NCBI GenBank assembly: GCA_022539475.1
Contig: VCMS01000051.1
Location: 124,001-188,000, forward strand
Source: Gracilaria domingensis
Taxonomy: Eukaryota > Rhodophyta > Florideophyceae > Gracilariales > Gracilariaceae
Length of the DNA: 64,000 nucleotides
Direction: 5' to 3'
Positions 52,450 through 62,854 of the stretch are shown in pieces. Positions within the stretch are counted from its first letter, which is position 1, and the number at the start of each line of letters is the position of its first letter. The notes beneath the pieces were generated by a model that saw only the letters and a program-made list of their open reading frames with translations, made no database searches and was not told where the DNA came from. Position numbers and translations under genes: made by a program.

Positions 52450-53565
52450 TCAAAGTTTTTGATGTCTGCTTGGACGACGGAAAGAAGGCCGCTTAAAGAA
52501 CAATCTTTCTAGAGAGTATCTACGTGTAGTATCACAAATGTAAACTCGCAATAGACATATAGAGTCGGGCTCGCCGAGCCCCACGTCGTGGCGGACGAAG
52601 ATGCCATCCATGCCCAGAAAGTTCTTGCCCACGGGCGAGATCTCGCTCTTCTTGCCCACAAAATGCCTCACGTAACCGCGCCGCTCTAGCAGCTTCTCCA
52701 CGTTCTCAAAGCAGTGCGTCACCTCCACGTGGATCACGTCCCCACGCGTATGCTCCCAGTCCAGCCCATGCAGTACGGCCAGCTCGTGGCCCTCCAAGTT
52801 CAGGCTGAGAAAGTCCACACGCTCAATGCCCGCGCGCCGCAGCATCGTCTGCAGCGTCTTGCAGCGCAGTAGCATGGAACCTTTGTCGTTGGCCATCCAG
52901 CTGTTGGTGCCAAACTTGTACGAGTCATCGGCCACGCCGCCGCGCTCGCCGTTCTGCACAAATGAAATCTGCTCGCCGTCCGTCGCCCTCGCGCACGTCG
53001 GCACCAGCAGGCAGCTGCGCTCGCGGAACGTGCGCTCGTAGTAAATGGGGCTGATCTCGATGCACATGCCCTTCCAGCCAAGGCAGCGGTGGAAGAAGAA
53101 CGAGTTGGACAGCCTGATTGCGTCGTTGGACGCAACGTCCACGTACACGCCGTGCAGCTGCATGTGCGTGATGTCGCGCGTGAACAGGTACGCGTCCTGC
53201 CCAAACTGCGACAAAATCCACACCGAGCCCAGCTTGAACGAGACCCAGTCCGGCTGCCGGTAGCAGCTGCCGCCGTGGCTGGCGTGTTGGCCGCACAGCA
53301 TGCGCGCGTTAGCCAGCTTGCGGAAGATGGGCACGCACTCCTCTGCGCTCTCGCCCGGCGGCCAGTCGTGGGGCAGTGGCGTGCTGACACTGCCCAGATG
53401 CCTGTCGAGCCACTCGCGCCCCGCGGGCGGGAGCGATAGCGTCGGGGCGTGATGCACCAGCAGCACCATCAGCGCGACGGCGGCGGTGGTGAGCATGGCT
53501 GCGGCCGGCACGGACGCGCGCGCGGCGCTCGGCAAGCGCGGCTTGTAGATGACGGGGGATGTCAT
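52450..53565 (-). CDS. FkbM-type methyltransferase, single-pass membrane protein, 371 aa
   Basis: The FkbM family transfers methyl groups from S-adenosylmethionine, often to sugar hydroxyls. The ATG at 53565 was chosen because it is followed by a basic segment and a membrane helix (MLTTAAVALMVLLVHHAP, about residues 24-41), making a type II membrane protein, probably Golgi; the frame is open for another 248 codons upstream but in Arg/Pro-rich sequence overlapping another fragment. Lumenal domain: WILSQFGQDAYLF, GVYVDVASNDAIRLSNSFFFHRCLGWKGMCIEISPIYY (SAM-binding strand and the typical N-S-x-F-x5-GW-x-G motif), and VDFLSLNLEGHELAVLHGLDW. Several Cys could form disulfides. It ends in TAA at 52450. 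Unlike its neighbours it has no internal stop. A role in methylating cell-wall or glycoprotein sugars is inference. Confidence 0.87.
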   Translation of the reverse strand: MTSPVIYKPRLPSAARASVPAAAMLTTAAVALMVLLVHHAPTLSLPPAGREWLDRHLGSVSTPLPHDWPPGESAEECVPIFRKLANARMLCGQHASHGGSCYRQPDWVSFKLGSVWILSQFGQDAYLFTRDITHMQLHGVYVDVASNDAIRLSNSFFFHRCLGWKGMCIEISPIYYERTFRERSCLLVPTCARATDGEQISFVQNGERGGVADDSYKFGTNSWMANDKGSMLLRCKTLQTMLRRAGIERVDFLSLNLEGHELAVLHGLDWEHTRGDVIHVEVTHCFENVEKLLERRGYVRHFVGKKSEISPVGKNFLGMDGIFVRHDVGLGEPDSICLLRVYICDTTRRYSLERLFFKRPSFRRPSRHQKL

Positions 53566-53689
53566 GGGGTGCGTCTTCAGCGCGGGGGACGCGGCGCCCG
53601 GGGGAGCGTCCTGTCGGGTGGGAAGGGGCGGCGGCGGCGTGCGCGATATAAGGCGGCACGGCAGCGGTTGGCGAGGTGCGGTTAGTCGG

Positions 53690-54115
53690 CGGCGACGGGG
53701 GGCGCGCCGTGCGCGCTGTGTCGCAGGCAGACTTGCGGCGCGGAGCGCGTACTGCGGCGGCGCGGAGCGCGTGCTGCGGCGGCACGGAGACGGTTGGTGG
53801 CTCGCTGCGCGCCGCGAGAGACGGCCCTTAACTGCACTTGCTGTATGTTTTGTATGTTTTGTTTGCAGGCGTTGACGTAGGCTTGGTCGTAGTCGACGCC
53901 GAGAAGGGTGATGTTCTTGACACGAAGGATGTTTGTATTCGCAATTAGCATGGCGCTGGTGCCGATGCCGAATTCTAAGAGGTGGCTGTTTTCCAGGGCG
54001 CGCTCTAGTACCCGTCTTTACCACGTCCCTGTGAACGACACAACTGACGTGTCGTAAAGCAGAGAGCGGGCGCGGTTCCACGCCGTCGTCATTCCGTCCC
54101 ACAGCGAGAATGCCG
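53690..54115 (-). pseudogene. Class I SAM-methyltransferase fragment
   Basis: The minus frame reads SLWDGMTTAWNRARSLLYDTSVVSFTGTW, a TAA at about 54031, then RRVLERALENSHLLEFGIGTSAMLIANTNI and VKNITLLGVDYDQAYVNACKQNIQ. LLEFGIGTSAM is a SAM-binding motif I and VDYDQAYV the acidic end of strand 2. Nothing downstream of the third strand is present. It lies just upstream of, and on the same strand as, the FkbM gene, but in another frame. Confidence 0.6.
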
Positions 54116-54324
54116 CTTAGTGTCACTTCCATCATAATTTCCTGAGTAAACGCTTTCCCTTTCAGCCTCGCTTTGCACCCTGCACAAAAACAGTAGCCGC
54201 GTGCGCATTCGACCACATCTTGGCTCGGTTCCGACAAAGTGCCAGAAACGTCTTCGTTACATGGTGCAACATATAAACGTACATGGAACGCCATCCCACA
54301 ATGACGCATGTGTTTCTCAAGCCA

Positions 54325-54840
54325 TTACTTCCTCCAAGTCAACATCATTCTTGCGAGACGATCCTCTTCTCCTGAAAAACATGTTGGCTGCCTTCGCGTC
54401 GCCATGTATCAAAGTTCGCTCTCTTTGCTCCTCATGCACTCCGTATCTGTCTATGATCTCTGCGCTTCCCATCGCATATCAAGCAAGCATCTTGCCAAAA
54501 TTCACCGCATCAATGACGTTTGAAACCACCGCCACATCATCAAGAGCGCCTGCAAACCGCTGACGATGTGCTTCCCAGTATTGCGCCAGTTTCTCGAAGC
54601 AGTCGCTTGCCTGAAGACTGGGCAACCAATATGTTGCTTGACCCCATAGGCTTTTGTTCACATTGTCGTACCCAACCATTTCACACACGTTACAAAAGTA
54701 CGCATGAAAACTTGCCAGCGCATCTATTGGCGCCATTCTTTCATCATAATTAAGTAGCCCACTTTGATACCATCCATCTTCCAGTCCAAAAGTCTTCCAA
54801 CAAGAACAGAAAACGACTGAACATCGCAGGCACATTTTCC
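54325..54840 (-). pseudogene. Small-molecule kinase fragment, APH/ecdysteroid-kinase-like fold
   Basis: VPAMFSRFLFLLEDF (one frame) continues after a one-base shift near 54790 with GLEDGWYQSGLLNYDERMAPIDALASFHAYF, then a helical region, TGA at 54479-54481, and in register RERTLIHGDAKAANMFF. HGDAKAANMFF matches the catalytic HGDxxxxN loop of aminoglycoside-phosphotransferase-like kinases, and ALASFHA is typical of the DUF1679/CHK-kinase branch. The DFG-like metal-binding segment that should follow is missing. Confidence 0.62.
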
Positions 54841-54854
54841 GGCGCTGCGTTGGA

Positions 54855-54901
54855 TTCGATGTAGTATGCGGTCACAACTTGTGACCGCATACTACGTCGA
54901 A
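54855..54901. repeat. 23-bp inverted repeat, one mismatch, 1-base centre
   Basis: Left arm TTCGATGTAGTATGCGGTCA-CAA; the right arm is its complement except one base. Sits at the upstream edge of the kinase fragment. Confidence 0.85.
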
Positions 54902-54984
54902 TGCCCTTCGAGCTCGGCGCGTACGTCGCGCCGCAGTAGCCGCACACTTCGCGCGCCGCGCCGCCGTACACAGCGGCGTCATCG

Positions 54985-57092
54985 ACTCGCAGTGCACCAC
55001 CAGCTCACGCCGATCGTCATAGTCCGCCTCATCGCGGTTGCGCTGGTTGCGGTCGCACAGCTAGATCACCTGCCGCACCTTGCTGGCCAGCGCGGCAGCC
55101 GACTTTAGCTCCAGCGGCCGTCGAGCAAAGCCGAAGCCGCACGGGCAGGGCGCGCTGCACCACTGCGCTCACGCGCGCGAGCGCCCCGTCAAACTCACAC
55201 TCAAACTCACCGCCCGCCGACGCTGCTGCCGCCGGGCGGACAGCGTGCCGGCGTGCGCGCAGCGCACGCGCCCGTTGGGCAGCTGCGAGAACGTCGCGGC
55301 GACGCTGCCGCTCGCGTACACCGACACGCGCGTCGCGTAACAGCCGCCGGCGCTGGCTTGGGAGCGCACCAGCGCGATGCTGCCGTGCCGCGCTACCTGC
55401 CGCAACACGCTCACGTTCACATTGCGGGCCGCCCAACGTGTCGCCCCCCGCGCTGTCCTCCAGCAAGTTATGCTGCTCAACGAACGACAAAACGAATATG
55501 CTTCCGTTTTCGTCCAGTTGCTGCTCCTCGTCATCCTCGTCCGGCGCGTACTCCTGTACCGTTTCCGGCTGCGGCGTCAGTCACCTGATTTGACCTGCGT
55601 AACAGCCCACTCCCATCCGATAGTCGTCAAACGCCTTCAAGCCCTCGCGTTCCTCGCTGCCTTCCACCCCGACCATCCCGCTCACGTCCAAGCGCTCGCT
55701 GTCCACCACTCCGCACGTCCGCCCCACCGACAGTACCAGCGGCATCGTTTGCGCCACCGACCGCCTCGTTCGATCCGCAATCACGCGCACATCCTCGTCC
55801 ACCACCCCGCCACCGCCCGCGCGCCTCCGCGCCATGTCGTACACCGATCTCGTCGCCGTGCCATAAAACTCTCGCAGCGGCTGCCGAAGATGAAAGACAG
55901 GAGAGCCGGACCAAATGCTTTGTTTCACAGCCATGTCGATGATGCCCACCGTGTTTTCCACGCTTGTCGAGTTGAGCACGTCAAAGCTCAGGACAATTGC
56001 GCCCGCTTTCACGTACTGCGTGCACTGCAGCGCGTTCACCGCGGGCCCGGACACGATGCGTTTCACCGTGCTCGTCAGCAGATGAGCCACAGCTCCGTCG
56101 AGACAAATACCACTGCTCTGAATGGACAGCAGCGAATCCACAAACTTGGACTCATCGCGATACAGCAGCGTGCTGTTCAGCACCTCCACAATGCTTGTGT
56201 TCAGTGCTTGTATCTCTTCTTCCCCGCGGCTGCCCGTCACAGTGATGGTCGAGTTGGACGTCTCCGACCCCAGTAGATAGGACCCGCTCGGGTCGTAGAT
56301 CTCCACCACAATTCGGTATTGTCCTGCGCGAGCAACAGTGAAGCTCACCGCAGCTTTGCCTTTGCATCCATTGAGGCACTTGAGAGAGCCCGAAAGCACT
56401 AAATTCTCCCCCGCGCCTTCAGCCGATGTGGACGCCTCATCGGCGTGAAGCATGAATGCGAACAGGTTCTCGAACGATGGTAGCGAGTACGCAGCCGTGT
56501 GGAAAACAGTTTGGTTGGCGCTGTCAGTCGTAATTGGCAGATTGCCAACCACCAGCGTCGAGCATGGCTGAACGCTAAACCGCCAGCTTGTTCCCATGCC
56601 TGGCCCTGCTGTTTTTTTCACCGCCCCGTGAAGCGTGTATCTTTCAGCAGCGAGAAGGGATACGGAGACGGCTAAGAACCGACCAAAAGGTCGCTTCTTT
56701 GCCTAGTATCCGTCATAGGAGATTATCAGGCCATCCGTTGCATTAGCAAGAATTTCCGCTTCCTGCCCCTCGCCTAAAAGCTTGAAATCCATTTCTTTGG
56801 AAACGGTCTGCTTCCAAGACAGAATGATGAACTCAAAGCACCTATAGCTCGACTCTTCGTAACTGACGGGACCACGGATCGATTTTGACGTCCCACGAAG
56901 CATTCCATTGGATGGGAACACAAGCCTATCGCTCTGCGGCGCAACGTGCAGAGTGAGATTGAGCCGCTGAGTAGCAAACGTTTCATGCAGCACGAGCACG
57001 GTGTACTCCACACGAGTTCCTGCTTCTATGCCCACAGTTGAAATCTCAAAGCTAGAAGTCTGAGAGTTCTCGGTGGCCAGCCACGGCAACAA
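54985..57092 (-). pseudogene. Extracellular-type protein remnant, one frame with stops
   Basis: From 57092 the minus frame reads GTRVEYTVLVLHETFATQRLNLTLHVAPQ ..., TAG at 56703-56705, then AKKRPFGRFLAVSVSLLAAERYTLHGAV ... FTVARAGQYRIVVEIYDPSGSYLLGSETSNSTITVTGSRG ..., TGA at 55581-55583, and on in register with an acidic segment (EYAPDEDDEEQQLDENGS); a frame change near 55440 leads to NVNVSVLRQVARHGSIALVRSQASAGGCYATRVSVYASG. Beta-rich, N-glycosylation-site-rich repeats of this kind occur in REJ/PKD-type and other large surface proteins; the family is not certain. The 3' 400 bp are GC-rich with unreliable frames. Confidence 0.5.
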
Positions 57093-57510
57093 CAGCTGCG
57101 ATGGGCAAGCCGACCCGAGATAGCAAACAGCCGGACCACGAACTCAGGTGAAGTATATAGGCTGCTGAAGAGTTGACAAGATTCCACTGTCGCCGTTGGG
57201 CATGCAATACTTAAGATGATTCAGAGTCAGGTACAGGAACACACCTGAATCGTCCCAAGCCGCAGATTTCACACGGATTGTTTCATGGACTGTGGCAAGA
57301 TGATCGAGCTTTGAGGTGCGCAGAACAATAACATGGATGCCCAGCAAGGCAACTCTCTTGTTGTCCTCGGACCATACTGCATAGTTCGCATGCGCAGCTA
57401 CGTCTGAAACCTGCTTCCTTTGTTGGAGGTCCACCAAGACAACTTTGCCGTCGGAGCGAACAAGCACGTAGCCAGAACCAGCTCCAAACAGCCAGTCGGG
57501 CGGGGGGGCG
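57093..57510 (-). pseudogene. Coatomer subunit alpha (COPI) WD40 fragment
   Basis: The minus frame reads YVLVRSDGKVVLVDLQQRKQV, YAVWSEDNKRVALLGIHVIVL, HETIRVKSAAWDDSGVF and LTLNHLKYCMPNGDSGI followed by PIYFT. Coatomer-alpha proteins contain HETIRVKSGAWDD and TLNHIKYCLPNGDSGII in this order, so the identity is strong. The fragment covers only about 130 residues from the end of the WD40/middle region. After PIYFT comes TGA (57144-57146) and then VRGPAVCYLG in register, resembling the VKGNTVFCLD that follows in coatomer alpha; beyond that the sequence is unrelated. A real coatomer gene is over 3.5 kb, so this is an isolated fragment. Confidence 0.82.
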
Positions 57511-57729
57511 CGGAAAAGGAGGGAGGCGGAAGTGCATGGACTAGGAGGGAGAAAAAACGCGGGTTGCGCATCGAACCCAAAGAACGTACGCGGTGACCGC
57601 GCGGTCGATCAGCACGGGGAAGCGACGCGGCGCCGAAGGGAGCTGGTGGCCGAGTGCTGCGTTTAAATGGAGAGCAAGACATGTCAAATTGACATTTTGT
57701 CATACTGGTAGCGGGCAAGGTGGTACAGT

Positions 57730-58130
57730 TTTTTGTTAGGGTCGTTACCCTAACACAACTGGACCCCCTGCCCGCGGGCACGTTTTGGCTGGCGTTGTGT
57801 GTTTTGGAAAATCTGTGGAAGCTATCAGAATGGCACTAAAACGTGCCCACGGGGGGGGTCGGTTGTGTTAGGGTGGCTACCCTAACACAACCGGATCCTC
57901 CCGCCCGCGGGCATAAAATCGCACATTTTTCAAAACATCGCCCAAAACGTGCCCGCGGGCGGGGGGGTCTAGTTGTGTTAGGGTACCTACCCTAACTCGA
58001 CCGACCCCCCCCCCCCCTCCGCCCGCCCGCGGGCATAAAAAAGCACATTTTTTAAAACTTCGGCTAAAACGTGCCCGCGGGCGGGGGGATCCGGTTGTGT
58101 TAGGGTAGCCACCCTAACACAACCGACCCC
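57730..58130. repeat. Satellite of TTAGGGT-N3-ACCCTAA palindromes
   Basis: Four units at about 57732, 57861, 57971 and 58092 (spacing 129, 110 and 121). Each has TTGTGTTAGGGT, three or four bases, ACCCTAACACAA, then a C-run and a GCCCGCGGGC palindrome, usually with AAAACGTGCCCGCGGGC before the next unit. TTAGGG is a telomere-type word but occurs here once per arm, not in tandem. Confidence 0.88.
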
Positions 58131-58189
58131 ATCCCCCCCCCCACACCCCCGCCGGCGGGCACGTTCTGGCCACATTTTGGCATCATGCC

Positions 58190-59699
58190 GAGACCTCCCA
58201 AAACACCTTCCTCGACACTTCCCGCACACATTACGATGCACCCGCCCACTACCACGTTGGCACCGCTGTCCAAGTTGATTGGCGAGGAAGCAAAGGGCTG
58301 TACATAAATGAGAATGTACCTTAAGTATTAGAAGCGCTTAAAAATGCACGACCGAAGAGCGCGATTATTGCTTTCATAAATCTAAATCCAGTAAAAACTC
58401 CCCTATAGCCGGCACATTTCCAGGCCATTTTCCACCGTCCCAACACCTCCCAAAATCCACTCTGCTCCATTCCTTGCAGTCGTTTTCTTGCGAGCTAACT
58501 ATACATCCATTCAATGGATGTATAGTTAGCCTAAGTTAGGCAAGATTCAACTCGTCTCTATCATCCAATTGTTCCTCAACTAGGAACACAATACATAAAC
58601 TTGTGTTCGCTACAATTTGTGTACTTACTGACACACTACATTATTCAAACTGGCCAAGGCAGCGAAGAGGCGAAATAAAAAAGCGCGCCAAGACCCGCTC
58701 GCACAAAAGTGATAACCTGCAGAAAACCAGAGTGACGACAGTAGGTGGCTACTTAAATACTCACCACCATTGTTTCCGGTGATGATACAAATTCTACCGA
58801 TGATGAAGATGAGGTATTATCTTATAGCATCAGCGCTTTGGCTCTGGCGTTTCATGTATATATCTAAATTTAATTGGTTCGTTCAAACATGCTGGCAATC
58901 AGCGATGATAGCCTTCAACGACAATAGAATACCAAATTTATAGGGGTAGTGGAGCTCTCTGCGGAACACGAAAAAGAACTAAATAGAGTTTGATTGGCTA
59001 ACTACTCTATGATCCTCAGCGCTTTAGAGAACGGGGTTGGACAGCTCGAATATGCTCGATTCATTCAGTATAAAACTCTATGGAAGGAAAAAGTGACGAG
59101 AGTCGTAGTTGAAAGCAAAACAGATGGTGCTCAAGAAAACCGTTCAGCCCGGCTTACTTCAGCTCGTAGCACATGACAATAGTTCCAATGTTGAAATCGT
59201 ATCAATTTATCTTCCGTTACCAAGGCCAGTCATCAACAATACAATAGAAGACATAAGTCGAACTTTGTGGAGATGCCGACACCTGCACCCAATGGTGTTA
59301 GTTCTTCTTCTGTTAAGAGCCATGATAGAACTTCAGAGTTCTACTTCCGCAGCTTTGAACTGCAGCCGACGTCTTTGTCGAAGGGCGTTTAAATGCTTCA
59401 ATCTGCGACCGAAGAGACGGAATAAAGGATTTTATTACATCATGCGTCACGATTGCATCTTTAAATAGTCCAAGCGGCGTCTGAGTACTGACAGAAAATT
59501 GTTCTCATTGGGGCCGTATCCGGCGCTCCCCATCATATTTCAAAGACTTCCGTCATGAAAGAAAGAACATGTCAAGGTCTTTTTATCCTTTGGCCTCCAT
59601 CATTTCAAGGAGATCTACTTTGGTGAAGGTTCTATTCAGTGACCTGCCTATCTTCGGCGTGGACAAATCTAGATACAAACCTCTGGCAGAAAAATTGCA
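58190..59699. other. About 1.5 kb without a clear gene; includes an 18-bp palindrome
   Basis: 58494-58530 is a perfect inverted repeat (GCTAACTATACATCCATT, one base, complement). Remaining frames are short (a 119-codon frame from 59109 lacks an ATG and domain character). The right end leads into the duplicated segment. Confidence 0.5.
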
Positions 59700-62600
59700 T
59701 TGAATGGGGGATAGATTTGCGTTTGTGAAGTTGAGGAGTTGAGTACGTATCGTTCGAAATGGACGTGACGAGGATAATTCTATTGCGATGCTTAGGGTCT
59801 CTGACTACAGGTTCTCGATTTGTGGAGTATTAATCAGCTTCAATATGCCGAGATGCAAATTGCATAACTCCTCGAAAAGAGCTCTCCTTGTTCCCAACAC
59901 ACTGCACAGAAACAACTTCTGGATCAATCCTACGGTCAAGGAGGTTTTGATGAACGACAGAAAAAGAGATATGTAATCAGAAGAACGCTTGAGAGTATCC
60001 GCCTGGGATATAATCTCCCTCGCACGACATATACTTCTTCCTACCTCGTCTTTATTGGCATATTCTAGAATAAATGAGTATGTATTTCTAACGCTTTGCT
60101 GTGGTTTTGAGAGGGTCCAGTGAATAAGGTAAGAATATTACTGCATAAAAATGAGGGAGGAGCTTTGAATATATGAAAGACGCTCCCCGTTCTGGTCCCA
60201 AGAAGAATAGATAGAATGTTCTTAGCCTCAAGAAAATCCGCACAAAAACTTGCAGAGGATGGCACACTTGACTTAGTTTGTATTCGCCAAAGAACGGAAA
60301 ACCTTTCTGCATTAGATTTAGAATGGGCTGCAGAATTTAACGAAGAGATTCTTGAAGGACTTGCATCCTGGACTCACGTAGAGACTTGCTAGAAACGAAT
60401 GGCATTTCGTCTGCTTCAGATGCGGAAACCTCGATCACTGTGGTAGGGAAGTATGCCACTACTGAGAGGTCATCACGGATTCACTTACGGCGTAGCTCGT
60501 CGGAGAAGTTGAGAAATATGAGGTGAAGAGGATAGGCTGTGGCCGATGTTTGTTTTACAGTTGTTGAAGACTTATCGGTGTTTACCTGCAGAAGACCTAC
60601 GAAAGATTCACTGTAACTTATTTCTTCGGAGTACCACACTATTCTACTATCCAAAGAGCCCATGACCATTTCCTTAAGTTCTGAGGTGGCGTCTCTTGCG
60701 AGAGAGCAGGACATGGGGTGAGATATTTTCGTGAAGTGGGTCTGAGGTATAGGGTGGAAGAATGTGTTTTCGTTGTTAGCCAACTGAAGCTGTTTCACAG
60801 GTGTCTGAACGGGGTCTCTCGTGTAGAGGGTGGCGCTGAACTTACATCCTTCTGGCGAGACAGTTCTTCGATTGAAACCGTCTTTTGAGGCGTATCGTTC
60901 GAAAATAGCGTTCTTCAGTTCTGTACAGCGCTTGGAACTTGTTATGGTCTCGTTGAATTGCTTTTGCGAGACTTGCGGGTCCCGAAATAGCCCAATTAGC
61001 TCGTCTGCTTCACGATGACCAAGGTTGGAAGCTACTGAAGCCAGACAAACCGTGAGATAATCCATATGCAAATCACCGAGGGCCTTCTCAGAAGGCACTG
61101 GGCGTGAACTGCTTCCGTGTTCTCGCTCTAATGACGAGGGACCCGGGGAAGGAGAAACACAATGCGAAGTGTCTGGAATGGGAGGGGCGCACGGAGTGGG
61201 GTCAACGTTGTCCTCGGACACCGGAGGCTCGGGAAGGCCACAAGGGGCAGTGACCGTTTCGGAAGTTGCAGGCGCGGGCGCGGAAAGCTTGAGACGCTGG
61301 CTTCTTCGAATGGGCCGCCTATTGTCGTCTTCCAGCGCGGCTTTCAGACGAAACGGGCAAGGGTTTACGTGCTGTTGAAGAGATAAGACTCCTCGGCGAG
61401 TAACGAACGGGCACCGACGCTTCTTATGTGTACAGTAGTAGACCATGGGAAGACGAAATGAAGGAGAAACGAAGACAAAGACGGCAAAAGAAGGTCGTCC
61501 GAAGGGAGAAGCAGGTCTTGTGACAGTCAAGTTCGACGTCAAGCTGAGAGCGGAGAATACGTTTTGAGTTTAAACCACGTGCTTTCGTTCAAAAAGGAAC
61601 GTAGGTGCACGTCGACCTCAACACAAGGGTGTACTTCTCGTATTATCTACCATTGGTTATAAACCTGTGGTTTCGCAACGTTGTACGCTGTACACCTGTC
61701 CAATCTCGCACAGAAAAATAAATCTGTTCCATCCGCCGCCGCCGCCGCCCGTCCGACGTCCGACCTACCGTTACCATCGTGATCCGTGCCATCCACATCC
61801 TCGCGTTCTACTCCACTTCGTCGTACCTTTCTCCGCCCTTGCACTCCCTACGAAGTAGAGAGCGGGGAAGAGAATGAGGTACGCTTCATGTCCGCCTAAT
61901 GGACGCCTCCATAAAGCGGACATCATCCGTATCTCACGGATGTATTCCGTGCAGTCTTTCCGTGCAGTCTTTTCGTACTTTCTTCCATATCCTTCTACGT
62001 ATATTTGTTCTAAACTAACCAATCTTCTCCACGTCTCTTCGCGCTCCGCGACATGTAAACGGCAGGAAATAAGCTTTGGGTTACTTTTGCGAGTTACTAG
62101 GTCCCTCGACTTTTCTAGCGCAACGTTTCTGTTTTGCTTTATCAATGGTACGTTCCATCGCATTTCAGATATATCGAACGGAGCACTTACTTACTTATGG
62201 ATACTTTCTGCTTGCGTATACAGGTAAATGACTTTTGATGCAGACGTAGCTCACGAGTTGCAGCTGCAGGTTCATCAAGTAGGGAACCATGAATCTGGGC
62301 ATGGTTCCCTACTTGAGGAACCAAGAGGATGAGGCGCTTCGCGCCTCATCCTCTCAGGGTGCGTATTTGTTCTACCGATAACGCACTTTGGTGCACGTGC
62401 AGTCTGCGGCAGCTGCCGCAGATTGCACCTACTCCCGTTTTATCATGGGGAAATGGTACATGTAATATAGCGAAGTAGTAGTTAGCAAAAGCGGTCGATA
62501 GAAGAATAGATACGAATAAAACGGTATGATTTCATAATGGGCATCACCTGTACTAGCACCAGTATTCCATGCGTTGCAGGGTATCATTCCAAAGAATGTA

Positions 62601-62851
62601 TCGTGTAATGTGCACCCTAATGGAAACTGAACCTAGACTTCGCGAAATACCGTTCAGGTAGCCCTCGGTTAAAGAATTGGCACGAGTGTAAAACCCACCA
62701 GTATTTACTGCACAGCGATTCTGGACGACGCAAGCAATTATCTCCAAATTTCGAAATAATTGATCTCGATATTTTTTCAAAAAAATTACTGCACGACCCT
62801 TGCCGCTTTCTGGACGAACCTCGCCAAAAACCAGCATCTGCAAGAGATAGC
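59700..62851. repeat. Duplicated segment, copy 2, lacking the LTR element
   Basis: The left 2.37 kb matches 20.93-23.24 kb; from about 62085 the sequence continues directly into material that in copy 1 lies at 31.98-32.73 kb. The 8.7 kb in between in copy 1 (palindrome, LTR element, most of the 346-bp repeats) is absent. It ends at GCATCTGCAAGAGATAG, like copy 1. The three hairpins are retained at about 62276-62414. Confidence 0.85.
60065..61446 (-). pseudogene. Plavaka-like transposase, copy 2
   Basis: The ATG at 61446 opens a 321-codon frame that, unlike copy 1, is continuous through the G-rich tract: finger CPFVTRRGVLSLQQHVNPC, Pro-rich linker, then the conserved region (GDLHMDYLTVCLASVASNLGHREADELIGLF; GLLQVNTDKSSTTVKQTSATAYPLHLIFLN). 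It ends at RRK with TGA where copy 1 has TGC (Cys), and the same frame continues with IRDDLSVVAYFPTT. A further frame (60312-60088) continues FFLGPERGASFIYSKLLPHFYAVIFLPYS. Both copies are therefore inactive but broken at different places, so they became defective independently after duplication, at least in part. Confidence 0.65.
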
Positions 62852-62854
62852 CGG

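Noticed and set aside
52800..53390. Alternative minus frames of about 196 and 123 codons inside the FkbM gene
   Set aside because: Ala/Arg/Cys-rich shadow frames; the FkbM frame has all family motifs.
53566..54309. Upstream 248-codon extension of the FkbM frame
   Set aside because: Arg/Pro/His-rich and overlapping a methyltransferase fragment in another frame; the signal-anchor start at 53565 is far better.
13217..57146. Idea that the many in-frame stops reflect a reassigned genetic code
   Set aside because: All three stop codons are involved, and the clear host genes (SET, CNNM, histidinol dehydrogenase, FkbM) contain no internal stops and end normally.
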